A stretch of DNA of 8,736 nt. Origin: Nitrosomonadaceae bacterium. Its GTDB lineage: Bacteria; Pseudomonadota; Gammaproteobacteria; Burkholderiales; Nitrosomonadaceae. How positions within the stretch are numbered: the first letter of the stretch is position 1; the number at the start of each line of letters is the position of its first letter. The stretch is from contig JAHELA010000064.1 of NCBI GenBank assembly GCA_024644425.1, positions 1 through 8,736 of the forward strand, given 5' to 3'. Positions 1-6,173 of this stretch are shown piece by piece. A program made the position numbers and the translations under genes. The notes beneath the pieces are model-generated. The model did no database searches. It saw nothing but the letters and a program-made list of their open reading frames with translations, and was not told the DNA's origin.

Positions 1-719
1 CCAGTACGACTGTAAATTTGTGAATTAATACCAACTACTTCGCCCTTCATATTAAATAATGGTCCCCCAGAATTTCCAGGATTTATGGCAACATCAGTCT
101 GAATAAAAGGAACATAGTTTTCTTGCGCTAGTGAACGCCCTTTTGCACTGACAATACCAGCAGTAACACTGCTTTCAAAACCAAATGGTGATCCAATCGC
201 TACTACCCATTCTCCTACCCTGAGTTTACTGGGATCACCTTGAGTTACTTGAGGTAAGTTACTTGCCTCTATCTTTAAAAGTGCTATATCAGTCTTGCGA
301 TCAGCGCCAATAATTTCTGCTCTAAATTCTCGTTTATCACTCAATTTGACAGTAATTTCATCTGCCGAATCGACAACATGAGCATTGGTCAAAATATATC
401 CATCCTCGCTTATTATAAAACCTGAACCTAGTGATTTAGATTCAAAATCCCTAGGAGCACCATGAGGAAGCAACTCTCTAGGAATAACACCATGAGGTGA
501 ATGACGACGAAAAAATTCGAAAAACGGACTGTCCTCTGGAGTATTTGGCATTCCAGGAGTTACTTGATTCCTAGATTGGCTATGAGTCTGAATCGTACTT
601 ATATTAACCACAGCAATTCCTTGCGCTTCAATAAGATCTGTAAAGTCAGGTAACTCATTAGTCTGTGCAAAAGTAGGCAATGAAAGCCCAAACAACCCTA
701 ATAAAATAAATTTATGCAT
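1..719 (-). CDS. mucD: DegP/DegQ (MucD)-family periplasmic serine endoprotease, C-terminus cut off by the window edge
   Basis: The frame runs from an ATG at 719-717 and stays open to the left edge, giving 239 N-terminal residues of a protein that is usually about 460-490 long. Residues 1-18 form a signal peptide with a likely cleavage after TFA, so it should act in the periplasm. The trypsin-like HtrA domain follows with its full catalytic triad: His114 in TNAHVV, Asp144 in TDIALLK and Ser217 in GNSGGP. The PDZ domains expected downstream lie outside the window. A Shine-Dalgarno AGGAA sits 4 nt before the ATG. It degrades or refolds misfolded envelope proteins. Its place after rpoE-rseA-rseB matches mucD in the Pseudomonas alg/muc operon and the usual betaproteobacterial order, so it is probably part of the stress regulon. 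The 197-bp gap to rseB leaves room for its own promoter. DegP, DegQ and MucD cannot be told apart here without the C-terminus. Confidence 0.95.
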   Translation of the reverse strand, partial: MHKFILLGLFGLSLPTFAQTNELPDFTDLIEAQGIAVVNISTIQTHSQSRNQVTPGMPNTPEDSPFFEFFRRHSPHGVIPRELLPHGAPRDFESKSLGSGFIISEDGYILTNAHVVDSADEITVKLSDKREFRAEIIGADRKTDIALLKIEASNLPQVTQGDPSKLRVGEWVVAIGSPFGFESSVTAGIVSAKGRSLAQENYVPFIQTDVAINPGNSGGPLFNMKGEVVGINSQIYSRT

Positions 720-802
720 CACGTTCCTGTTTTTAAATAATTAATAATATGAATTGAGATCTTCAATCTCTAAACATATAGCCATGCTTTATATCTAGAT
801 TT

Positions 803-831
803 ATTATCTAAATATCTCGATTTAATGATAA
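803..831 (-). promoter_or_regulatory. Candidate sigma-70 promoter for the mucD protease gene
   Basis: Read on the minus strand, TTATCA (831-826) is separated by 17 bp from GATAAT (808-803). The -10 matches 5 of 6 consensus bases and the -35 matches 4 of 6. It lies in the 197-bp gap between rseB and the protease gene, about 85 bp upstream of the ATG. I saw no sigma-E-type GGAACTT element in this gap. The region is very AT-rich, so a chance match is quite possible. Confidence 0.3.
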
Positions 832-898
832 GCAGTGTAAAACAAGGTGGAAAAAATACCTGGTGAAATTCTTTTTCTATATTACGGAGATCTTGATG

Positions 899-910
899 TT
901 ATAGCTATAA
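899..910. repeat. 12-bp perfect palindrome just after rseB
   Basis: TTATAGCTATAA reads the same on both strands and begins 7 bp after the rseB stop codon. There is no T-run after it in the rseB direction, so it is not a convincing intrinsic terminator. It may be a chance palindrome in AT-rich DNA. Confidence 0.3.
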
Positions 911-916
911 TTAATT

Positions 917-1915
917 TTATTTTGTCCAGTTGACTTTATGATTTACTACAGAATTACCAATCTGCATCACTGTTGCAGGAGGAACTTCTCCAATTGTCGT
1001 CACCATATTACCCCCCACTGTTCGGGTATAAATGTTAATTGCGCCCTGTCGTGGAAATGATTTCTGAATAGGCTGTGAACCACTTTTCTCAGCTGGTTCG
1101 ATAAACACTGAAACAGCGGCAAGACCATCCGAAAGTGAAATATGCCCAACAGGTGTAGATTCTCCTGAAAGGCTACGCTTCACTTCGGTAACTTTCATGA
1201 AACCTGGAGGTAGATTTTCTACCTGCCAGCCGAGCTCACCTTTCCCCATTTTAGACGATACTAGTTTGGTAACATGGAACTTAGAAGATTTTGTAAGATA
1301 TTTGGGCTCCAACAGTTTTTCATCTATATCACCATCAATTTCTAGTTGCGTAAAAACGAACTGTTCCACTACTTGACCTTTATCCATTACTGCTGCTTTA
1401 AGCAACAAACCGGTAGAGATATCCACCCATAGCTTTTGGCTATAACGCATATTATCTCTAGACTCCAGTACAATTACTTGACACTCACGATCACTAATTC
1501 GCTCCTTTCCACCCTTTTTTACAATATAGTTGTCATTAAGCTTGCTTAATGGTTCAGGTAACAAAGCAGGAAAAAATTTACGTAGTCCTCTTTTTTCGGT
1601 TACTACTGTATTTCTTTCTGGAAAATAACACCTCACCTCATCATTGTTACGAATAACTTCACGTGGCGAACCATCAAGTACCTCGATTCTTTCACTTTCC
1701 CCCTCGCTATTTACCATATGAACGATTCGCGACGTCTCCATATGACCGCCAGAAGAATACACAAAAGTACCAATATAATTGTGCTGACGAGGAGCAACAA
1801 CAACCCTTTGTAACCACTCCTGTGCTTCGTCTGTTGCACTAGGTGGATCCTGAGCAAATGAGGGCAATACAAGACCAGATAATAATAAGAGAACTATCGT
1901 AACTCCTCTTCTCAT
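917..1915 (-). CDS. rseB: RseB/MucB, periplasmic sigma-E regulatory protein
   Basis: The 332-residue product has the length and layout of RseB/MucB. Residues 1-21 form a signal peptide with cleavage after SFA, followed by an N-terminal LolA-like domain (about 30-210) and a smaller C-terminal domain (about 220-325). Recognisable family stretches are HNYIGTFVY near residue 45 and LLEPKYL near 201. RseB binds the periplasmic part of RseA and shields it from the first-cutting protease. Lipoprotein precursors or damaged lipopolysaccharide release it, which lets sigma-E become active. The ATG overlaps the rseA stop as ATGA, and a purine-rich AAGAGAG lies about 8 nt upstream, so translation is probably coupled to rseA. 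Only two cysteines are present in the mature protein, Cys96 and Cys145, which could form a disulfide in the oxidising periplasm. That last point is inference. Confidence 0.95.
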   Translation of the reverse strand: MRRGVTIVLLLLSGLVLPSFAQDPPSATDEAQEWLQRVVVAPRQHNYIGTFVYSSGGHMETSRIVHMVNSEGESERIEVLDGSPREVIRNNDEVRCYFPERNTVVTEKRGLRKFFPALLPEPLSKLNDNYIVKKGGKERISDRECQVIVLESRDNMRYSQKLWVDISTGLLLKAAVMDKGQVVEQFVFTQLEIDGDIDEKLLEPKYLTKSSKFHVTKLVSSKMGKGELGWQVENLPPGFMKVTEVKRSLSGESTPVGHISLSDGLAAVSVFIEPAEKSGSQPIQKSFPRQGAINIYTRTVGGNMVTTIGEVPPATVMQIGNSVVNHKVNWTK

Positions 1916-2535
1916 CTGGCAACTCTCTTATCCGGTTCTGCAACCTGATGTATATAAGGCGGCGACACCCCGCGCATCACAGCACGAGGTGAAAATTCTC
2001 CATGTACCAACAAGAAATAGTCGTTAATCTGAGCTGTTGTAGAAAGAGGTGCAGAAACAATGGCGGGTTCTGCCTGTACTGTAGTTTGTGGAACTGATTT
2101 GTCAGTAATAGTCTCCTGAGCTAGCGTGGGAATAGAAGCGGAAATAACAGGAGAATCTACCTTGACAGTAGCTTGCAGAGCTGAATTGTCAGTAATAGAT
2201 TCTACCAATGGTCGATCAGTAGTTTGCGCGCTCATCCATACCACCGCAGCTACCGCTGTCACCATTGAGGCTGCGACTGAAAAAGCAAAAATTTTAACTT
2301 TATGTTCTGTCTTAGGGCGTGGCGCCAACACAGTTGGCTCTTTATCTAATCTCTTACTAACCTGCGATGCAATATCAATCGATACTGCAGCTGAATGGCG
2401 CAACGTGTCACCAATTAGATGATAAATATCCCAGTCATTAAGCAATTCTTCTTTTTTCTTAATATGAGTAATGGTATCTGCAATATCAACATCATCCAAT
2501 TCACCATCCATTAACTCCGATACTTTGTTTTTCAT
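1912..2535 (-). CDS. rseA: RseA/MucA, inner-membrane anti-sigma-E factor
   Basis: I choose the ATG at 2535, giving 207 residues. It has a strong Shine-Dalgarno AAGGTGG 4 nt upstream, and the protein then opens with the family signature KVSELMDGELDD. A TTG eight codons earlier would overlap rpoE and has no such site. Residues 1-50 form the cytoplasmic sigma-binding domain, including the conserved WDIYHLIGDTLR. A single transmembrane helix spans about residues 81-101, followed by a periplasmic tail. The tail ends in the family's C-terminal block, YFLLVHGEFSP through GVSPPYI. RseA sequesters RpoE at the membrane; serial cleavage by a DegS/AlgW-type and an RseP-type protease frees it, and RseB guards the tail. 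The tail contains an unusual tandem duplication of 29 residues. The gene starts one base after the rpoE stop and its end overlaps rseB. Confidence 0.95.
   Translation of the reverse strand: MKNKVSELMDGELDDVDIADTITHIKKKEELLNDWDIYHLIGDTLRHSAAVSIDIASQVSKRLDKEPTVLAPRPKTEHKVKIFAFSVAASMVTAVAAVVWMSAQTTDRPLVESITDNSALQATVKVDSPVISASIPTLAQETITDKSVPQTTVQAEPAIVSAPLSTTAQINDYFLLVHGEFSPRAVMRGVSPPYIHQVAEPDKRVAR
2029..2202 (-). repeat. Imperfect 87-bp in-frame tandem duplication inside rseA
   Basis: Two adjacent 29-codon units, 2202-2116 and 2115-2029, align without gaps. By hand count 60 of 87 bases match (about 69%), as do 13 of 29 residues. Both units open with E-x-I-T-D-x-S and end in T-x-A-Q, with shared Q-x-T-V and S-A in the middle. 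They encode periplasmic residues 112-169 of RseA, between the membrane helix and the conserved C-terminal block. The divergence shows the duplication is not recent. Confidence 0.8.
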
Positions 2536-2536
2536 A

Positions 2537-3139
2537 TTACCACCTTTTATCCTTACCAACTTCCATCACAGATTGTAATTTATCTGATATCGCCTCACGA
2601 GCACGAAATATTCGTGATCGTACTGTACCAGTCGGACAATTCATGATGTTTGCAATTTCTTCATAACTCAACCCCTCGATTTCTCTCAAAGTAATTGCCG
2701 TACGCAATTCCTCTGGTAATACCTCTAAGGTCTGATGTACTGTTTGAGCAATCTGTCTACTCATCAGCTCACTTTCAGGAGTATTCAGTTCCCGTAATTG
2801 AGTTCCTTCCTCAAAATTTTCAGCGTCCTCAATATCAAACCCGTTAGTTGTAGCCGAAGCTCTGCGTTTTTGAGCAACCAAAAAATTCTTTGCTGCATTA
2901 ATACCTATACGATACAACCAAGTATAAAAAGCACTTTCACCGCGAAATGACGATAATGACCTATAAGCTTTAACAAAGGTCTCCTGTGTAACATCCTCAA
3001 CTTCAGCGGAATCACGAATAAATTGTGACAATAAACGAGCCAGCTTCCGTTGATATTTGATCACTAACAAATCGAACGCTCGTTTGTCTCCACGCTGTGC
3101 GCGTTCTACCAGTTGCTGATCAATTTCTCGGTCGCCCAT
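2537..3139 (-). CDS. rpoE: RpoE/AlgU, ECF sigma factor sigma-E
   Basis: The 200-residue product is a full-length group-4 (ECF) sigma factor of the RpoE/AlgU type. Region 2 spans about residues 21-90: FDLLVIKYQRKLARLL, then the -10 recognition segment around EVEDVTQETFVKAYR and FRGESAFYTWLYRI. A linker (about 95-130) leads to region 4 at about 138-185, with LPEELRTAITLREIEGLSYEEIA and the helix-turn-helix GTVRSRIFRAREAI that reads the -35. It directs RNA polymerase to envelope-stress promoters when released from RseA, which is encoded next to it. An AGGGAA lies about 10 nt upstream of the ATG. The divergent arrangement with nadB is also seen in Escherichia coli, which supports the assignment. 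Autoregulation is typical of the family, and a weak sigma-E-like promoter is present upstream. Confidence 0.97.
   Translation of the reverse strand: MGDREIDQQLVERAQRGDKRAFDLLVIKYQRKLARLLSQFIRDSAEVEDVTQETFVKAYRSLSSFRGESAFYTWLYRIGINAAKNFLVAQKRRASATTNGFDIEDAENFEEGTQLRELNTPESELMSRQIAQTVHQTLEVLPEELRTAITLREIEGLSYEEIANIMNCPTGTVRSRIFRAREAISDKLQSVMEVGKDKRW
2540..2546 (-). promoter_or_regulatory. Shine-Dalgarno of rseA, embedded in the last codons of rpoE
   Basis: AAGGTGG (2546-2540) lies 4 nt before the rseA ATG and overlaps the final Arg and Trp codons of rpoE. The rpoE stop TAA is followed by a single T and then the ATG. This layout fixes the rseA start and favours translational coupling, so that sigma and anti-sigma are made together. 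Confidence 0.8.
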
Positions 3140-3166
3140 ATACTACACATTCCCTGAATTTTATGA

Positions 3167-3172
3167 ATTATA
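3167..3172 (-). promoter_or_regulatory. Consensus -10 box (TATAAT) upstream of rpoE
   Basis: A perfect TATAAT lies on the minus strand 27 bp before the rpoE ATG. The bases 16-18 bp upstream are a poor -35 (CAATTT at 17 bp), and there is no TGn extension. It could serve as a basal housekeeping promoter with a short leader, but a perfect -10 alone is weak evidence in AT-rich DNA. Confidence 0.35.
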
Positions 3173-3191
3173 CTTGTAATCACTGCTAAAA

Positions 3192-3222
3192 ATTGACTCC
3201 GCAGGTCAAGTATACTCGTTCA
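3192..3222 (-). promoter_or_regulatory. Weak sigma-E-like promoter candidate for the rpoE operon
   Basis: On the minus strand TGAACGA (3222-3216) is followed after 18 bp by GTCAAT (3197-3192). The known enterobacterial sigma-E consensus is about GGAACTT, 15-19 bp, GTCTAA. The core GAAC and GTC are present but the flanks differ. It would start transcription about 45 bp before the rpoE ATG and give the autoregulation usual for this family. The match is partial, so this is tentative. Confidence 0.25.
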
Positions 3223-3374
3223 AGGTTTCATTCGAAAACCGAGAGTCACTTCGCACATACTATGTACGACCTGTGCTTAGAGACAACATACATACGATAT
3301 TAGTTCACATTAAAATAAGGTTATTCTATCAAAATTGCAGTATTGTTATTGTAAATACTATGCCTGAAGTCTGT

Positions 3375-3380
3375 TATGAT
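3375..3380 (+). promoter_or_regulatory. Extended -10 promoter candidate for nadB
   Basis: TATGAT at 3375-3380 is preceded by TGT, giving a TGn extended -10 (TGTTATGAT). It matches 5 of 6 consensus bases. The -35 at 17 bp (TAAATA) is poor; a TTGTAA is present but 20 bp away. Transcription would start near 3387, leaving a leader of about 30 nt before the nadB ATG. Confidence 0.4.
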
Positions 3381-3383
3381 TTT

Positions 3384-3413
3384 CAAATAACCATTTGTTG
3401 AACAATTTAAACT
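3384..3413. promoter_or_regulatory. Overlapping palindromes in the nadB leader, possible operator or hairpin
   Basis: CAAAT-AACC-ATTTG (3384-3397) and TTGTT-G-AACAA (3395-3405) overlap just before the nadB start. In addition, TGTTGA-N6-TAAACT at 3396-3413 differs by one base per arm from the enterobacterial NadR box TGTTTA-N6-TAAACA. NadR is known from enterobacteria, so a true NadR site in this organism is doubtful. The position between promoter and start codon suits a repressor site. Confidence 0.25.
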
Positions 3414-3416
3414 CCA

Positions 3417-5003
3417 ATGTCTCATATCTACCTTGATACTCTCATTATCGGCAGCGGGCTTGCTGGGTTAACCCTTGCACTCAACCTAGCAAAATGCAAA
3501 AAGGTTGGCCTTGTCACTAAACAAGCATTGCTTGATGGTGCCAGTAGCTGGGCTCAAGGTGGAATTGCTTCTGCTCTTTCAGAGAAAGATTCACCTGAAG
3601 CCCATATACGTGACACTCTCAGTGCGGGTGCTGGAATGTGCAATGAAGAAATTACCCGTTGCGTATTAAAAAAAGGTCCTCAAGCCATCCAATGGCTTAT
3701 TGAACAAGGAGTACCATTTACTCGTGACAAAGACAATAACACTGGTTATCACCTTACACGAGAAGGCGGTCATAGCATTCGCCGAGTTATCCACGTTGCA
3801 GATACTACCGGACAAGCGGTACAAGAAACCCTGGGCGAGAAAGTACGCACTCATAAGAACATTACTGTACTTGAACACCATATCGCAATTGATCTCATCA
3901 CCAGTATAAAACTAGGTCGCTCAAATAGTGAAGGTAACAAATGCTATGGTGCCTATGCATTAGATAATCAATCTGGCCAAGTCAGCACCATTTCAGCACA
4001 AAATACAGTTCTTGCTACTGGTGGGGCTGGCAAAGTTTATCTCTACACCACGAATCCTGACACAGCTACTGGGGATGGTATTGCTATGGGCTGGCGAGCG
4101 GGCTGCCGTATTGCCAATATGGAATTCATCCAGTTTCATCCCACCTGTCTTTACCACCCACACGCAAAATCGTTCCTGATCACTGAAACTGTGCGCGGAG
4201 AAGGAGGCCTACTAAAACTTCCAGATGGCAATCGCTTCATGCCAATACATGATGAGCGTGCCGAACTAGCACCACGCGATATAGTCGCTCGCGCCATTGA
4301 CTTTGAAATGAAAAAACGTGGTCTTGATTGCGTCTATCTAGACATTTCCCACAAACCAGCCGCTTTCCTAAAGAAACACTTCCCATATATATTTACTCGC
4401 TGTCAGGAGTTAGGCATAGATATCACTCAAGATCCTATCCCAGTTGTTCCTGCCGCACATTACACCTGTGGCGGCATCGTCACTGATCTAAATGGCAAAA
4501 CTGACTTAGATAATCTTTATGCAATAGGAGAAACTGCACATACTGGACTTCATGGCGCCAATCGGCTTGCAAGTAATTCGTTACTAGAGTGTCTCGTATT
4601 TGGAAAGGCCTCTGCCGAAGACATACTAAACCAAGCTCCTTTACCTACTACTAAACTACCGCATTGGGATGAAAGTCGAGTAACTGACGCTGATGAAGAA
4701 ATTATTATCTCGCATAATTGGGATGAATTACGACGTTTTATGTGGAGTTACGTTGGAATTGTACGAACTAATAAACGTCTACAGCGTGCGCAACACCGTA
4801 TTAAGCTACTTCATGAAGAAATCAGTGAATATTATGCTAACTTTCGTGTAACAAGCGATCTGTTAGAACTACGTAATCTAGTAAGTACTGCCGACCTGAT
4901 CGTGCAAAGCGCTATGTTGCGACATGAAAGTCGTGGGTTACATTTCAGCTTAGATTATCCAGAAATTCTGCAATATGCGAAGGACACGATAATAAAAAGA
5001 TGA
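3417..5003 (+). CDS. nadB: L-aspartate oxidase (NadB)
   Basis: The 528-residue flavoprotein oxidises L-aspartate to iminoaspartate, which NadA (quinolinate synthase) condenses with dihydroxyacetone phosphate in de novo NAD synthesis. It acts in the cytoplasm. Residues 9-18 carry the FAD-binding LIIGSGLAGL loop, and SSWAQGGIAS follows at 43-52. The substrate-site residues fit the E. coli enzyme at a constant offset of three: His241 in QFHPTCLY, Glu257 in TETVRGEGG, Arg287 in APRDIVAR, His348 in PAAHYTCGG and Arg383 in HGANRLASNS. Together with the REGGHS motif (115-120), this favours NadB over the related SdhA/FrdA. The helical C-terminal domain is complete, and length is close to the 540 of E. 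coli. No Shine-Dalgarno is visible before the ATG. ygfZ follows after 61 bp with no visible terminator, so the two may share a transcript. nadA is not in the window. Confidence 0.97.
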   Translation: MSHIYLDTLIIGSGLAGLTLALNLAKCKKVGLVTKQALLDGASSWAQGGIASALSEKDSPEAHIRDTLSAGAGMCNEEITRCVLKKGPQAIQWLIEQGVPFTRDKDNNTGYHLTREGGHSIRRVIHVADTTGQAVQETLGEKVRTHKNITVLEHHIAIDLITSIKLGRSNSEGNKCYGAYALDNQSGQVSTISAQNTVLATGGAGKVYLYTTNPDTATGDGIAMGWRAGCRIANMEFIQFHPTCLYHPHAKSFLITETVRGEGGLLKLPDGNRFMPIHDERAELAPRDIVARAIDFEMKKRGLDCVYLDISHKPAAFLKKHFPYIFTRCQELGIDITQDPIPVVPAAHYTCGGIVTDLNGKTDLDNLYAIGETAHTGLHGANRLASNSLLECLVFGKASAEDILNQAPLPTTKLPHWDESRVTDADEEIIISHNWDELRRFMWSYVGIVRTNKRLQRAQHRIKLLHEEISEYYANFRVTSDLLELRNLVSTADLIVQSAMLRHESRGLHFSLDYPEILQYAKDTIIKR

Positions 5004-5064
5004 TGCTCTACCAAACTTTCCCAACTCTAATACCACCAAATCCTTAACTAGTTATTTTTATTAT

Positions 5065-6111
5065 ATGAATCAAGATTGGCAAATCTTTTTACAGAGTCAA
5101 AAAGCGGTCATAAAAGAAAATTACGTTGCTCATTATGGCGATATCTCGTCCGAACTGAGAGATACTAATTCTAAGACAATACTAACCGATCTTTCACATT
5201 TTGGATTAATTTATTTTTCTGGTGAAGATGCTTTAACTTTTCTACAGGGACAGTTGAGCTGTGACGTTAGCAAAATTGATCATGATAAGGCTCAGTACGG
5301 TAGCTGTTGTACTCCAAAAGGCAGAGTGATAGCCAGCTTTCTTATATGGCAAGATAGTGGTGGATATTTCATGCAATTGCCAACGACACTTTGCGCCACT
5401 ATAGAAAAACATTTTTCTAAGTTTGTACTTCGCTCCAAGGTAAAGTTAGACAATAAAAGTAATACACTAATACGCATTGGTGTTGCTGGAAATTTTGCGT
5501 CAGAAGCGATAAGAGAAGTTTTTGGTTTTGCCCCCAGCACCCGTCTTGGCGCTATTCATAGTAAAAATGAAAAAATTATCTGTCTCTCTCAGAACCGTTT
5601 TGAAATCATTACTAAGCCGGACCATGCACCCAAGCTATGGAGGTATTTGAGTAAATATGCTTTACCAGTAGGTAAATCTTGTTGGGAGTGGCTGGAAATA
5701 AAAGCTGGTATTCCTACCATCACACCCGCCACTCAAGAACAATTTGTTCCTCAAATGATAAATCTAGAGGCCATTGGTGGAATAAGCTATCAAAAAGGTT
5801 GTTATCCGGGACAAGAAATCATTTCGCGAACACATTATTTAGGGAAATTAAAGCGCCGCATGTATCTCGCAAATATCCTTACTACTGAATCTATTGTTGC
5901 TGGGGACGAGTTGTATAGTAAAAATATGGGGGAACAATCATGTGGAATGATAATTAACGCAGCGCCCTCTCCAAATAAAGGATATGACGTATTAGCGGTA
6001 ATTCAAATAGATAGTGTCAAAATGGGGAAAATTTTTTGGAAAACTTTAAATGGCCCTATTCTAAAAATTATACCGCTACCTTATTCGCTCAAATCCCAAG
6101 ATACTACATAA
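5065..6111 (+). CDS. ygfZ: YgfZ/GcvT-like folate-binding Fe-S maintenance protein
   Basis: The 348-residue product is a YgfZ-family protein, related to the aminomethyltransferase GcvT but about the length of E. coli YgfZ (326). The signature KGCYPGQE lies at residues 244-251, with the essential Cys246, and continues as RTHYLGKLKRRMY. An N-terminal GcvT-like block is seen around LTDLSHFGLIYFSGEDALTF (40-59) and the LQGQLSCDV stretch (60-68). YgfZ binds tetrahydrofolate and supports the making or repair of certain Fe-S enzymes, such as the radical-SAM protein MiaB in E. coli; the exact chemistry is not settled. No Shine-Dalgarno precedes the ATG at 5065, and the sequence before it is AT-rich. 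It lies 61 bp after nadB on the same strand and converges with the helicase gene. Co-transcription with nadB is likely but not shown. Confidence 0.93.
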   Translation: MNQDWQIFLQSQKAVIKENYVAHYGDISSELRDTNSKTILTDLSHFGLIYFSGEDALTFLQGQLSCDVSKIDHDKAQYGSCCTPKGRVIASFLIWQDSGGYFMQLPTTLCATIEKHFSKFVLRSKVKLDNKSNTLIRIGVAGNFASEAIREVFGFAPSTRLGAIHSKNEKIICLSQNRFEIITKPDHAPKLWRYLSKYALPVGKSCWEWLEIKAGIPTITPATQEQFVPQMINLEAIGGISYQKGCYPGQEIISRTHYLGKLKRRMYLANILTTESIVAGDELYSKNMGEQSCGMIINAAPSPNKGYDVLAVIQIDSVKMGKIFWKTLNGPILKIIPLPYSLKSQDTT

Positions 6112-6173
6112 AAAATGAAACTCGGCCGGCTATCAATCGTAAAAATAGGTTCGCTCAACTCCTACTTGTATTC
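6112..6173. other. Convergent gap between ygfZ and yoaA, no clear terminator
   Basis: These 62 bp separate two converging genes. I looked for a GC-rich stem followed by a T-run on either strand and found none. A CGGCCGGC stretch near 6123 and TTCTCAGAGAA at 6171-6181, overlapping the yoaA stop, are palindromic, but neither has the form of an intrinsic terminator. Confidence 0.5.

Noticed and set aside
2126..2422. 98-codon open frame on the plus strand, antisense to rseA
   Set aside because: It lies wholly inside rseA, has no family resemblance I recognise, and rseA is a clear family member with good start signals.
2536..2559. Upstream TTG start for rseA, adding eight residues
   Set aside because: It would overlap rpoE, lacks a ribosome site, and adds residues before the family's usual N-terminus; the ATG at 2535 has a strong site.
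3666..3909. Open frames of about 70 codons on both strands inside nadB
   Set aside because: They overlap conserved NadB motifs (the REGGHS region) and are shadows of that gene.
5292..5888. Open frames of 82 codons (minus) and 69 codons (plus) inside ygfZ
   Set aside because: They lie within a well-supported gene, one of them across the KGCYPGQE motif, and have no independent support.
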